DNA of 64,000 bases from an uncultured Lachnospiraceae bacterium (GTDB taxonomy: Bacteria; Bacillota; Clostridia; Lachnospirales; Lachnospiraceae). The notes beneath the pieces were generated by a model. It was not told the DNA's origin. It ran no database searches and saw only the letters and a list, made by a program, of their open reading frames with translations. A program made the translations under genes and the position numbers. The stretch is taken from contig CAJUED010000009.1 in NCBI GenBank assembly GCA_910585075.1, forward strand, positions 1 to 64,000. The letters run 5' to 3'. Shown here one piece after another: positions 41,866 through 51,490 of this stretch. Numbering within the stretch: position 1 is the first letter of the stretch; each line of letters starts with the position of its first letter.

Positions 41866-43557
41866 ATGAACAAGAGATTAAAGCGGATTGTGGCAGCAGT
41901 GCTTTTTACTATAATACTTTCAGGCATTTCAACAGACAGCCATGCGTATTTTGGGCAAAACAGCGATTATTATCTGACAACCGAAAAGCCAAAGGGCCGC
42001 GGAAAGAACCATTATCTTGAATTTGTCAGCAAAGAGACCTATACCGTAGAGCCCGGGGATACGCTCTGGGATATTGCCAGGGATTATTGGGGAAGCGGCG
42101 CATGTTATCAAAAAATATTGTCTGATAATGGGGAAGCAGTCAGTGTACCGGAACGCCTCATACCGGGAACAGAATTGAAACTGGAGAAGACCCTGTACAC
42201 AAAAGTAGGAATCGGGGATTATATCAATCAGGATCAGTTCCGGTATGATATGCTTGTGGGGGGAGAGGCTTTTGACCTTGAAGATTCCTATGGAAAGAAG
42301 GATTTCAAACCGCCTTACCAAATTTATGCGAGCGTGCCTTACGTGAATGACTTAAAGGAGGACGACCCTTATGTGCACTGGGAGGAATTCAAGGAGGAGG
42401 TCAGTAGATGCAGCAGGGAAATCTGCGGAGACTTGGTATCGGATCTTTCTTTCGAACGATATCAGGTGACCGGTATAGGAAGCCTGTGCGGTTATAGTTT
42501 TACCTTTGATGCCGGGGATAAGGAATATATTATCATGGCGTATTTCTGCTATAACAGCACCACCCAAAGCGAGGCCTTTGCCCTGTGCGAGAAGGAAGGC
42601 TGCAGCAAAAATCTGCTTGAGCTGATACGGGGAAAAACTTTCTATGCGGCGGTGCGCTTTTTGGACCCGGGAACCTATTATGTGAAGGATGAGGATTTCG
42701 TGGGTTCGGAGGTATGGAAGTACCCACAGCTCCGCAATCCTTTTGTGAACGCTATGACAAGGCTCTACGCAGGGCCTCTTGAACAGGCGGAGGATTATCC
42801 GGATGACTATGTCATTGAATGGAAAGCGCCGGAGCTTGAAAAGCTGGTGCGGGAGGAATTGGCCGGTCTGTGGCAGCTTACCGAGGAAGAAAAGCAGGCC
42901 TTTATGGAGCGGGATGTGACCGCTAAGGATCTTGCGGGGATTGAGGAGATGGAGCTTTCTTACTATTCCGTTTTGAATGGCAATGAGGAAGAATACCTGC
43001 GGCTGCAGTTAAATGGGAGCGAAGATAACGGAACGGACATAACCCTGAAAGCACCGGTAAAACGGCAGCTGTTAGATACGCTGGAGGATTTAGGGCATTT
43101 TCACGACCTGAAAAGCCTTGAGATTACGCTGCGCACTCCCGGCATCACGGATTTATCCTGTATAGGAAATCTGACGGAATTAAAGTCCCTTGATATGGAT
43201 ATCTATTCCGCCGATACCCGGGTGGAGAATGTGGATTTTCTGGGAAGCCTGAAAAAATTACGTAAGCTGGTTATGGGCGGGTGGTATTGGAAGAAGGAAT
43301 ACAATGAATATTTTGAAGGGATTACGGATTTGTCCATACTCCGCAGTTGTCCCCACCTGGCTTATCTGACACTGAAGGCGGGGAATGTGGAGCGCTATGA
43401 TTTCCTTGGAGATTTACCGGAAATCCACTACCTGTATCTGTCCCGGGTGTGGGGAGAGAAAAATGTGGTGCCCGACGAGTCTTTAGTGCCGAACGCCCGC
43501 TTTATTCAGATTTACGGGGAGCAGGTGCGGTTTGAAAACGGGGAAGGCTATGATTAA
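41866..43557 (+). CDS. secreted LysM and leucine-rich-repeat protein
   Basis: This exported protein has 563 residues. The N-terminal signal peptide KRLKRIVAAVLFTIILSG ends near SHA (residue 26). A LysM domain (about 57-105) reads YTVEPGDTLWDIARDYWGSG and ends LIPGTELKL; it should bind peptidoglycan or chitin-like glycans. The middle (about 115-330) is not recognised. The C-terminal about 160 residues hold irregular leucine-rich repeats: DLKSLEITLRTPGITDLSCIG, LTELKSLDMDI, LKKLRKLVMGG, CPHLAYLTLKAG. The combination suggests a cell-wall-attached protein with a protein-binding face. It is a single-gene unit. Confidence 0.8.
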   Translation: MNKRLKRIVAAVLFTIILSGISTDSHAYFGQNSDYYLTTEKPKGRGKNHYLEFVSKETYTVEPGDTLWDIARDYWGSGACYQKILSDNGEAVSVPERLIPGTELKLEKTLYTKVGIGDYINQDQFRYDMLVGGEAFDLEDSYGKKDFKPPYQIYASVPYVNDLKEDDPYVHWEEFKEEVSRCSREICGDLVSDLSFERYQVTGIGSLCGYSFTFDAGDKEYIIMAYFCYNSTTQSEAFALCEKEGCSKNLLELIRGKTFYAAVRFLDPGTYYVKDEDFVGSEVWKYPQLRNPFVNAMTRLYAGPLEQAEDYPDDYVIEWKAPELEKLVREELAGLWQLTEEEKQAFMERDVTAKDLAGIEEMELSYYSVLNGNEEEYLRLQLNGSEDNGTDITLKAPVKRQLLDTLEDLGHFHDLKSLEITLRTPGITDLSCIGNLTELKSLDMDIYSADTRVENVDFLGSLKKLRKLVMGGWYWKKEYNEYFEGITDLSILRSCPHLAYLTLKAGNVERYDFLGDLPEIHYLYLSRVWGEKNVVPDESLVPNARFIQIYGEQVRFENGEGYD

Positions 43558-43725
43558 AATATACTGGAAACGGTGTTGACAGAGAAGATAACCCGGATGA
43601 AGGCAATCCGTATGCAATCCGCATGGGATGCCGGGGAAAGGAGGGAATCAGGACAGGAAGCGGTTGATGGTGACAAAATGCCATAATATAGCTTTTGCCG
43701 TTGGATATTTATCAGGAATAAGTAT

Positions 43726-43754
43726 TTGCCATTTATATGGGGGCTATTTATAAT
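43726..43754 (+). promoter_or_regulatory. promoter of the ABC exporter operon
   Basis: TTGCCA (43726-43731) and TATAAT (43749-43754) with a 17-base spacer, 41 bases before the first start codon, which follows GGGAGG. Confidence 0.7.
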
Positions 43755-43795
43755 GATAGTATTCATTTATCATTTAGTAGAGGGAGGACGGGGAT

Positions 43796-45577
43796 ATGAT
43801 ATTTGGAAAGCATATCAACCGATATTACATCAAGTATGCCGGCTGGCTGCTGTTGGGGCTGGCCGCTTTAGTAATGGTGGACTTTCTGCAGCTTGAGATT
43901 CCCAAAATCTACCGGCTGGTCATCAACGGCATGAACAGCGGGAGTGTCAGTGTGGACGGAATCCGGACAGCCTTCGATATGGATTTTTTGTTGGAGGGCA
44001 TCTGCATGCCTATGCTGAAGATTGTCCTGGCTATGGTATTCGGCCGGTTCCTGTGGCGAATTTGCTTTTTTAATGCTGCAGTGCGTTTGGAGACGGATCT
44101 GCGCAACCGCATGTTCGACCATGCCAAGGAGCTGAGCCGGGAATACTATCAGGTGAACAAGGTGGGGAACCTGATGAGCCTGTTCACCAATGATTTGGAC
44201 ACGGTGCAGGACTGCTTCGGCTGGGGCGTTCTGATGTTTTTTGACGCACTGATGCTGGGGGTGCTGGCGGTGATCAATATGTGGAAGATGGATCCGGTAC
44301 TGACGCTTCTGTCCATGATCCCCATGGCATTCCTGCTGGTGGCAGCTACGGTGATCGGCAGTCAGATGATGAAAAAATGGGACATCAGGCAGGAAGCATT
44401 TTCCAGGCTTTCCGACTTTTCCCAGGAAAGCTTTTCCGGCATTGCGGTGATCAAGGCCTTTGTCAAGGAGGCCAAGGAGCTGATGGCCTTCCGGCAGCTG
44501 AACCTGGAGAACGAGGAAGCTAATATGGACCACACCAGGGCCTCTGTGCTGCTGCGTATTATGGTAACGCTGTTCGTGGAGAGTGTGGTCTGCGTGATTC
44601 TGGGATACGGCGGATATCTGGTATACAGGGGGCAGTTCAACGCAGGTCAGCTGGTGGAATTCATCGGCTATTTCAACGCTGTCATCTGGCCCATCATGGC
44701 GGTCTCGGAGCTGATTGATATGACATCCAGGGGAAAGGCATCCCTAGAGCGACTGGGAGAGCTGCTGGATGCAAAGGCGGCGGTGACGGACAGAGAAGGC
44801 GCTAAGGAACTGAAGAATGTCCGGGGCGATATCGAGTTCAGGAATCTTTCCTTCCGCTATCCCGACGGGGAGATGGATGTGTTAAAGAACATATCCGTCA
44901 CCATCAGGGCCGGTGAGAACGTGGGCCTGGTAGGGAAGACAGGCTCCGGCAAGACTACCCTGGTGGATCTGATCCTGCGCACCTATAATGTGCCGGAGGG
45001 CACGTTGTTCGTAGACGGCTGTGATGTCAATGAGGTGAAGATACATGACCTGAGGGCATGCTGTGCCTATGTGCCCCAGGACAATTTCCTGTTCTCCGAT
45101 ACCATCGAGAATAATATCGCCTTCGGCGTGGAGAAACGGGATAGCAGAGCGGTGGTCCAGGCGGCCAGGCTTGCGGATGTGCACAGCAATATCAAGGAAT
45201 TCCAGAAGGGTTACAGCACCATCCTGGGCGAGCGCGGGGTTACAGTCTCCGGAGGCCAGAAACAGAGGATTTCCATCGCAAGGGCCCTGATGAAGGATGC
45301 GCCTATCCTGATTCTGGATGATTCCGTATCCGCCGTGGATACCAGGACTGAGGCCGCAATCTTAGAGAACCTTCGCCGGGCCAGGGCTGGCAAGACCACC
45401 ATCCTGATTGCCCACAGGGTCACTACCATTGAGAAGATGGATAAGATCCTTTACGTGGAGGACGGGGAGCTGGTGGCGGTGGGCCCTCATGAAGAACTGT
45501 ATGAAACCTGTGAGGAATACCGTAAAATGGTGGATCTCCAGAAGCTGGAGGAGGAAGGAGCGGACCGCAATGAGTGA
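43796..45577 (+). CDS. ABC exporter half-transporter, degenerate-site subunit
   Basis: This 593-residue type IV ABC exporter subunit has six membrane helices (about 1-310), then a nucleotide domain with Walker A GKTGSGKTTL, Q-loop YVPQDNFLFSDT, signature VSGGQKQRIS and Walker B LILDDSVSAVDT. The catalytic Glu after Walker B is Asp here, as in one half of heterodimeric exporters such as BmrC/TM287-type proteins. The partner gene overlaps by 8 bases. Substrate is unknown (drug, lipid or peptide). Confidence 0.92.
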   Translation: MIFGKHINRYYIKYAGWLLLGLAALVMVDFLQLEIPKIYRLVINGMNSGSVSVDGIRTAFDMDFLLEGICMPMLKIVLAMVFGRFLWRICFFNAAVRLETDLRNRMFDHAKELSREYYQVNKVGNLMSLFTNDLDTVQDCFGWGVLMFFDALMLGVLAVINMWKMDPVLTLLSMIPMAFLLVAATVIGSQMMKKWDIRQEAFSRLSDFSQESFSGIAVIKAFVKEAKELMAFRQLNLENEEANMDHTRASVLLRIMVTLFVESVVCVILGYGGYLVYRGQFNAGQLVEFIGYFNAVIWPIMAVSELIDMTSRGKASLERLGELLDAKAAVTDREGAKELKNVRGDIEFRNLSFRYPDGEMDVLKNISVTIRAGENVGLVGKTGSGKTTLVDLILRTYNVPEGTLFVDGCDVNEVKIHDLRACCAYVPQDNFLFSDTIENNIAFGVEKRDSRAVVQAARLADVHSNIKEFQKGYSTILGERGVTVSGGQKQRISIARALMKDAPILILDDSVSAVDTRTEAAILENLRRARAGKTTILIAHRVTTIEKMDKILYVEDGELVAVGPHEELYETCEEYRKMVDLQKLEEEGADRNE

Positions 45578-47471
45578 GTATTTACCTGTCCTGATTTTGG
45601 GGGCGATTATCGGGGCTTTTTCGATTGTCTTCCTGCTGGCCTATATGGCCCTTCGGAAGGTGAAGGATGATTCGGATAAGGAGCGGAAGATGCCGGATGG
45701 TGAGATTGTGCGGCGTCTGCTGCAGTATGCCAGACCCTACCGGAAGAACTTTGTGATGGTGTTCTTTGTGATGCTGTTTTCCATTTTATATGACCTGCTC
45801 TCCCCGCTGATTGTCGGACGAATCCAGGGGCTGATCAAGGATGATTTTGAATTGAACCGGCTGTATGCCATGGTAGGGGTGTACGTGGGGATTCTGATAG
45901 TTTCCATGATTTGTACTTATCTGCAGGCAATGATCCTTCAGAAGACGGGACAGAAGATCCTTTCACAGATTCGTCTGGACGTGTTCACCCATATTGAAAG
46001 CTTAAGCCACGAGCAGCTGAACAATATCCCTGTGGGCAAGCTGGTGACAAGGGTATCCAATGACCCCAACGCCATCTCATATATGTTCACCAATATCCTG
46101 GTGACCCTGGCAAAGAATTCCATGGTGATTGTGGGAGTAATGGGAGCCATGCTGATGCTGAACTATGCGCTGACCCTGATGATACTGTGCTTTGTGCCCT
46201 TTGTGGTGCTGTTTACGGTCATTTTCCGGCAATTTTCACGCCGGGTGCACCGCCAGGTAAATGATGCCACCACAGATATCAATACCTATCTGTCAGAGAA
46301 CCTGTCCGGCATGAAGATTACCCAGATATTCAACCGGGAGGAGCAGAAGATGGACGATTTCCTGGGCCGCAGCCGCACACTGCAGAAGGCAAAGCTGAAC
46401 CGGATGTTCGTATTCGGCATCTTTCAGCCCATGGTCTATATGCTTTACATATCTTCCAATCTGTGCCTGTTCTACTTCGGGGCCAGGGGCTATATCAAGG
46501 ATATCCATTATTTTGGCCAGGTGATTGACAGCAGTATTATGGTATCCTTTTATATGTATATTTCCAGGTTTTTTAATCCCATACAGGCCCTGGCGGAGCA
46601 GTTTGACATGCTGCAGCGCTCCTTTGCCGCGGCGGAGAAGATTTTTACCATCCTGGACATGGTGCCGGAGGTGGTGGATGAGCCTGATGCGATAGAGCTT
46701 GGGGAGCTTCGGGGAGAGATTGAATTTAAGGATGTATGGTTTGGCTATAAGCCCGACGAGTGGGTGCTTAGGGGTGTGTCCTTCCATGTGGAGCCGAGGC
46801 AGACCGTGGCCTTTGTAGGCTCCACCGGTTCAGGGAAGACCACGATTCTCAGCCTGATCTGCCGAAATTACGATATCCAGAAGGGACAGATACTGATTGA
46901 CGGCATTGATATCCGGAAAATCAAGATTTCATCCCTGCGGCGGCATTTCGGTCAGATGCTGCAGGATGTGTTCCTGTTTTCCGGCGACATCCGCAGCAAT
47001 ATCCTGCTGCGCAAGGAGGATGTAAGCGATGGGGAAGTGTGGGAGGCCTGCCGTTATGTGAACGCAGACAGATTTATAAGCAGGCTGGAGAACGGATTAG
47101 ACGAGGTGGTGCGGGAGAGGGGCAATAATTTCTCTGCCGGACAAAGACAGCTCCTTTCCTTTGCACGCACGATTATTCATAAGCCCTCGGTGATGATCCT
47201 GGATGAGGCCACCGCCAATATCGACACGGAGACAGAGCTGCTGATTCAGGACAGCCTAGAGAAGATGAAGAATATCGGAACCATGCTGATCGTAGCCCAC
47301 AGGCTCTCCACGATTCAACACGCGGACAACATCATAGTGTTGTCCCATGGACAGATAGTGGAGCAGGGCAGCCACCAACAGCTGCTTCACCAAAAGGGGA
47401 GGTATTATGACCTCTATACGCTGCAGTATAATAAGCAGCTGCTGCAGGGCGGCAATAGAACGGCTTTTTGA
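45570..47471 (+). CDS. ABC exporter half-transporter, catalytic subunit
   Basis: This partner has about 633 residues. An N-terminal membrane helix (SEYLPVLILGAIIGAFSIVFLLAYM) precedes the six-helix exporter domain. The nucleotide domain has GSTGSGKTTI, signature FSAGQRQLLS and Walker B MILDEATANIDTETE with an intact catalytic Glu, then switch His in VAHRLST. It starts at ATGAGTGA overlapping the stop of the first subunit, which implies coupled translation. Confidence 0.92.
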   Translation: MSEYLPVLILGAIIGAFSIVFLLAYMALRKVKDDSDKERKMPDGEIVRRLLQYARPYRKNFVMVFFVMLFSILYDLLSPLIVGRIQGLIKDDFELNRLYAMVGVYVGILIVSMICTYLQAMILQKTGQKILSQIRLDVFTHIESLSHEQLNNIPVGKLVTRVSNDPNAISYMFTNILVTLAKNSMVIVGVMGAMLMLNYALTLMILCFVPFVVLFTVIFRQFSRRVHRQVNDATTDINTYLSENLSGMKITQIFNREEQKMDDFLGRSRTLQKAKLNRMFVFGIFQPMVYMLYISSNLCLFYFGARGYIKDIHYFGQVIDSSIMVSFYMYISRFFNPIQALAEQFDMLQRSFAAAEKIFTILDMVPEVVDEPDAIELGELRGEIEFKDVWFGYKPDEWVLRGVSFHVEPRQTVAFVGSTGSGKTTILSLICRNYDIQKGQILIDGIDIRKIKISSLRRHFGQMLQDVFLFSGDIRSNILLRKEDVSDGEVWEACRYVNADRFISRLENGLDEVVRERGNNFSAGQRQLLSFARTIIHKPSVMILDEATANIDTETELLIQDSLEKMKNIGTMLIVAHRLSTIQHADNIIVLSHGQIVEQGSHQQLLHQKGRYYDLYTLQYNKQLLQGGNRTAF

Positions 47472-47561
47472 TGGTACAAACGAAAATGCCAGATTCGGAG
47501 ATAAAGCATTAAGCATCTCTAAGGCGTCAAAAAACGCCGCCTAAGAGTCTGCTAAATGTTT

Positions 47562-47596
47562 ACGCGCATCCACAAACTTGATATGCGCAGAAATGG
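47562..47596 (+). repeat. shortened copy of the pseudoknot-like leader repeat
   Basis: ACGCGCATCCACAAACTTG (47562-47580), then ATATGCGCAGAAATGGGG, matches the middle and 3' part of the elements at 9680 and 28724. The upstream hairpins and the GCAGCG strand are missing. GCGCAT can instead pair with ATGCGC. It ends at the ribosome site of the AraC-GH39 gene. A hairpin with a broken GGCGT/ACGCC stem lies at 47517-47548. Confidence 0.55.
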
Positions 47597-47604
47597 GGTA
47601 AAAA

Positions 47605-50115
47605 ATGCATGGAATTCGCTTTGAGGAGGACTGTAATACATCCATTCCTCATTTTCACAGTGAGATGGAAATTTTATATATTTTAACCGGGCGGATGGCC
47701 ATCATTGGTTCCGGTTACAATTACGTGCTGGAAGCGGAGGATTTCATTGTGCTGAATCCTTACGAGCATCACGAGCTGTACGGGGAGGCAGGATGCCATA
47801 CGATTTCCGGTTATATTTCCTCCGAAATTTTCAGACAGTCGGGGCTTGGGCGGGTTGTGTGCTGCAGCAGAACCATGGCGGAGCATGCGGATTATCCCAA
47901 CTTACTGCGGACAAGGCTTGCCATGCTTTTTAAATATGATATGAGCGGCGCAAAGTCCCAGAAGCTTTATGTGCTCAGCCAGCTTTTCGGCCTGCTTGCC
48001 ATATTGAAGACCCAGTTTGAAGTTCCGGGGGAGGAGGCGCCGCCGTTATATAAGGATGCGGACAGGATGCAGGAGGTGCTGACTTATTTAAGCGTGCACT
48101 TTTCGGAGAATATTACCATGCAGGATGTGGCGGAGAGGGTGTACCTTTCCAAGAGCTATCTTTCCCGGGAATTCCAGAAATATATGGGGATTTCCTTTTC
48201 GGATTATCTGAGGAAACTTCGGCTGAACCGGGCCGCCTATCTTTTGGCGGAAAGTGAGGAGAGCATAACGGATATTGCCCTGTCCTGTGGATTTTCCAAT
48301 GTCAATACCATGATTATCAACTTCCGGGAGGAATATAATGAGACGCCGGGCGCCTACCGGAAAGAAAAGGGCAAAAAGGACGGCAAGCGCGGGCTTACGC
48401 CAAAGCTGCCCGGGGAGATGAATATAGAGTCACGGAAACCGGCCGGGGTAAGCTCTTATATGAGTCTTTTGAAATATGCGGCGGAGGAGGAGGCTGCCCG
48501 GCCTCTGGATAAGAAGCAGCAGGAGCCGGTCTTTGTGGAGGCAAATCTTTTGGAGGATAAGGGAGAGCTGTTTCTGTGCCATAATGATACCATCAATATC
48601 GGCTGGGCGGATTCGCTGCTGAATAAGACCCTTCACAGGGTTTTCGAGCGGGTGAACAGGGAGGTTTCCTTCCGCTACATCCGTTTCCACGGGATACTGG
48701 ATGACTCCATGGACGTTTATCATGAATATGGGGACGGCAGGCCGTGGTTCAGCTTTACCTACCTGGATATGGTTATGGATGAAATTCTGGATTTGGGACT
48801 TAAGCCCTTTTTTGAGTTTGGCTATACACCCTATAAGCTGTTCTCTGAGGGGAAGAATGTGTTTGGAACCTCCTGTGTCAACGTGCCCAATACCCCGGAA
48901 ACCTTGGATAAATGGCAGCTTTTGGTGGAAAGCGTGATGGCCCATCTGCTTGAGCGGTTCGGCTATGAGGAGGTGCGGCAGTGGCGTTTTGCCCCCATCA
49001 ATGGGGTGTATATTTCTTATGGCGTGTTTTCCGCACAGGAATATCTTGCCTGCTATGAGAGAACCTACAGGAGCGTCCGCAAATTTATACCGGATGCGGC
49101 CTTTTATGGATTTGGGGTGGATACAGGCTTTTTATCAGCGGACGGGACGGAAGTGTTAGAGCAGCTTTTGGCCTATTGCCTTAAAAAGGATTGTATGCCG
49201 GATGTGCTCAGTTTCCAGTGCTTTGGCTGTGATTATTCGAAGGTGTCCCGGGGCCAGGCGGAGGGGAATATTTCGGTAAATGAAAGCGGAATGGCGGACG
49301 AGCCTGCGCCGGCCAGCAGTGACCCGGATGTTTTAAAACATGAGATTGCTCTGTGCAAAAAGGTTTTGAGTAAGTTTGGCTGCCAGGATTATCCCATATA
49401 TGTGACGGAATGGAATTCCACTATCTGGCAGAATGATTTGAGCAATGATACCTGTTTTAAGGCCGCATTTATCATGAAAAATATGTTGGAAAACTGCGAC
49501 GGGATTTCAGGTATTGCCTACACCCACCTGACAGACCATTCGGAACGGCGTGTCATTCATTCCAGCCTGTACCATGGAGGCTATGGGATGTTCACCTATA
49601 ACGGCATTGTGAAGGCGGGCTATTATGCCTATCAGCTTCTGACCATGTTAAAGAGGGAAAAGGGTGTGATTGTGGAAAAGGGGGAGGGCTACCTGGTTAC
49701 CCGTTCCGAAGATTATAAACGGATTCAGATTGTACTTTACCATTATTGTCATTATGATATGGAAAACCGCACAGGCCGGGCAGTTTCGGTGGAGGAACAG
49801 CGCGCCGTTGACCGTTATTACGGGTTTGAACAAAAGGGCACAAGGAGCTTTCACCTGCATTTAACAAATATGCCGGAAGGAACTTATTTAAAGAGAAGCT
49901 TTTCCATTTCCCGCCAGCATGGGAGCAGCTATGATATGTGGATGGGTTTAGGGGCTCCGGAGCTGAGAGGTGCGGAGCAGATAGGGTATTTGAACAGCAT
50001 CAGTACCTTTCACATTCATTATGACCCCCTTCATGTGACAGGGGAGGGGGAATGGATTGCGTCTACCGTGCTGGATGAGCACGAGGTGAGACTTATCCTG
50101 ATTGAGAAAAAATAG
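47605..50115 (+). CDS. AraC-family regulator fused to a GH39-like domain
   Basis: This 836-residue fusion has an N-terminal cupin (about 1-90; IPHFHSEMEILYILTGRMAI), an AraC double helix-turn-helix (about 155-255; ITMQDVAERVYLSKSYLSRE, YNETPGAYRKEK), then about 550 residues resembling a GH39 beta-xylosidase. In the GH39 part, RYIRFHGILDD and VLSFQCFGCDY match the barrel, and YPIYVTEWNSTIW keeps the nucleophile Glu. The acid/base position, normally in a WNEP motif, reads WRFAPINGVYIS and seems to lack the Glu. The domain probably senses a xyloside-type ligand rather than cleaving it. It precedes an esterase and a sugar symporter, which it may control. Confidence 0.85.
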   Translation: MHGIRFEEDCNTSIPHFHSEMEILYILTGRMAIIGSGYNYVLEAEDFIVLNPYEHHELYGEAGCHTISGYISSEIFRQSGLGRVVCCSRTMAEHADYPNLLRTRLAMLFKYDMSGAKSQKLYVLSQLFGLLAILKTQFEVPGEEAPPLYKDADRMQEVLTYLSVHFSENITMQDVAERVYLSKSYLSREFQKYMGISFSDYLRKLRLNRAAYLLAESEESITDIALSCGFSNVNTMIINFREEYNETPGAYRKEKGKKDGKRGLTPKLPGEMNIESRKPAGVSSYMSLLKYAAEEEAARPLDKKQQEPVFVEANLLEDKGELFLCHNDTINIGWADSLLNKTLHRVFERVNREVSFRYIRFHGILDDSMDVYHEYGDGRPWFSFTYLDMVMDEILDLGLKPFFEFGYTPYKLFSEGKNVFGTSCVNVPNTPETLDKWQLLVESVMAHLLERFGYEEVRQWRFAPINGVYISYGVFSAQEYLACYERTYRSVRKFIPDAAFYGFGVDTGFLSADGTEVLEQLLAYCLKKDCMPDVLSFQCFGCDYSKVSRGQAEGNISVNESGMADEPAPASSDPDVLKHEIALCKKVLSKFGCQDYPIYVTEWNSTIWQNDLSNDTCFKAAFIMKNMLENCDGISGIAYTHLTDHSERRVIHSSLYHGGYGMFTYNGIVKAGYYAYQLLTMLKREKGVIVEKGEGYLVTRSEDYKRIQIVLYHYCHYDMENRTGRAVSVEEQRAVDRYYGFEQKGTRSFHLHLTNMPEGTYLKRSFSISRQHGSSYDMWMGLGAPELRGAEQIGYLNSISTFHIHYDPLHVTGEGEWIASTVLDEHEVRLILIEKK

Positions 50116-50186
50116 TGTTTTGTATGGCTATCACTTGAAAAATAGCTTATGGAAAGAGAAAAATCACGATTCTAAAATGTTTTTAT

Positions 50187-50230
50187 CACGATTTGTTTCG
50201 CCATCTGGCGGAGCAAATCGTGTTTTTATT
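50187..50230 (+). terminator. terminator of the AraC-GH39 gene
   Basis: CACGATTTG (50187-50195) pairs with CAAATCGTG (50214-50222), with an inner CGCCA/TGGCG stem, followed by TTTTTATTTTT. Confidence 0.9.
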
Positions 50231-50361
50231 TTTAAAGGAAATAATTTTGTACCCATTTTCATGATGGCTGATAGTCGGAATTTAGTTCTTTTTATATAAT
50301 ATTTATAAATTATCAGAGAAAAATAATAAATGAGTAAGAAATAATTTATGGAAACGAGGTG

Positions 50362-50390
50362 TTACTGTGAAAAATAGATTTTCACAGTAA
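50362..50390 (+). promoter_or_regulatory. 12-bp inverted repeat before the esterase gene
   Basis: TTACTGTGAAAA (50362-50373) and TTTTCACAGTAA (50379-50390) are perfect complements with a 5-base loop. It ends 24 bases before the start codon, close to GGAGG at 50404-50408. It is either an operator, possibly for the AraC-GH39 regulator, or an RNA hairpin in the leader. Confidence 0.55.
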
Positions 50391-50414
50391 TGCCGGCAAG
50401 AATGGAGGTTTATT

Positions 50415-51323
50415 ATGGAAGTGAAGGAATGGACCTATGAGGAACTTCCGGAATTTACACAGGAAGTGGAAGGGGCTCAGGTGATTCAGACCACAGGAAA
50501 TGAAATGGGTTCGGTGTATGCCCACAATGTGGAGTATGCCGAGATTGACGGCGTAAAGCTGCATTTGCAGATTCTCATGCCGGGGACGCGAAACAACCAG
50601 GAAATGGTCTGCCCCTGCGTTGTGTTTGTACAGGGCTCGGCGTGGATGCCCCAGGACGTTTACGCACAGCTTCCCAGAGTGTCCAAGTTAGCGGACAGGG
50701 GATATGTGGTGGCCATTGTGGAATACCGCCATTCAGGGATTGCCCCCTTTCCGGCACAGATTATGGATGCAAGGAATGCAATCCGGTTTTTGCGGGTGAA
50801 TGCAAAGCAGTATCACATTGATCCGGATAAAATCGTGGTTTCAGGAGATTCCTCAGGAGGCCACACGGCAATGTTTGCGGGGATGATCCATGATGATGTG
50901 GAAAACAACCTTTTCCCAGGAGTGTCCGCGGAAGTAAAGGGAATCGTCAACTACTACGGAAGTACCAGCGTTATGGCGGAGGATTCCAACCCCACCCAGC
51001 TGCTTCACTGCCAGCCGGACAGCCCTGAGGGCATGGTCATGGGACATGTGGATTTGCGTGATAACATGGAGCTGAAAAGAAAGCTTTCCGTGGAATGCAA
51101 TATCACGGAGGATACGGTTATCCCGCCCACCATCATCCTGCACGGTACAAAGGACTGCATTGTAAACTGCGAAGGCAGTGCCATTCTCTATCGCCAGATG
51201 AAAAAATGCGGCAAGGATGTAAAGCTTTATCTGATAAAGGGCGCTAACCATGGCGGGCCGGAGTTCTGGACCACAGAGGTTTTGGATATAGTGGATGATT
51301 TCATCAAAAGCTGCATTCGATAG
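50415..51323 (+). CDS. alpha/beta hydrolase (acetyl/feruloyl esterase-like)
   Basis: This 302-residue intracellular esterase of the BD-FAE/acetylesterase kind has nucleophile Ser in VVSGDSSGGHTAMFAG, acid Asp in LHGTKDCIVNCEGS and His in KGANHGGPEFW. There is no signal peptide. Placed between an AraC-GH39 regulator and a sugar symporter, it may deacylate imported xylo-oligosaccharides; that is inference from context. Confidence 0.85.
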   Translation: MEVKEWTYEELPEFTQEVEGAQVIQTTGNEMGSVYAHNVEYAEIDGVKLHLQILMPGTRNNQEMVCPCVVFVQGSAWMPQDVYAQLPRVSKLADRGYVVAIVEYRHSGIAPFPAQIMDARNAIRFLRVNAKQYHIDPDKIVVSGDSSGGHTAMFAGMIHDDVENNLFPGVSAEVKGIVNYYGSTSVMAEDSNPTQLLHCQPDSPEGMVMGHVDLRDNMELKRKLSVECNITEDTVIPPTIILHGTKDCIVNCEGSAILYRQMKKCGKDVKLYLIKGANHGGPEFWTTEVLDIVDDFIKSCIR

Positions 51324-51490
51324 AATGTTACACGGTATTCATTTGTGCGGCAAGTGAGTTTTGCCCCGCACTTATAAATAGAATGAAAGTAAAAGCTGAG
51401 AAAAACAAATTTACGCCTGCCCGCTGTATACTGCGGATACATGAGAGCGTATACATGAAATATGAGGGATTGGCTGAAATGGAGGAAAAA

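Noticed and set aside
43796-47471. Exporter pair as part of a bacteriocin or lantibiotic cluster
   Set aside because: No precursor peptide, modification enzyme or peptidase domain is seen around it; it is a plain heterodimeric exporter.
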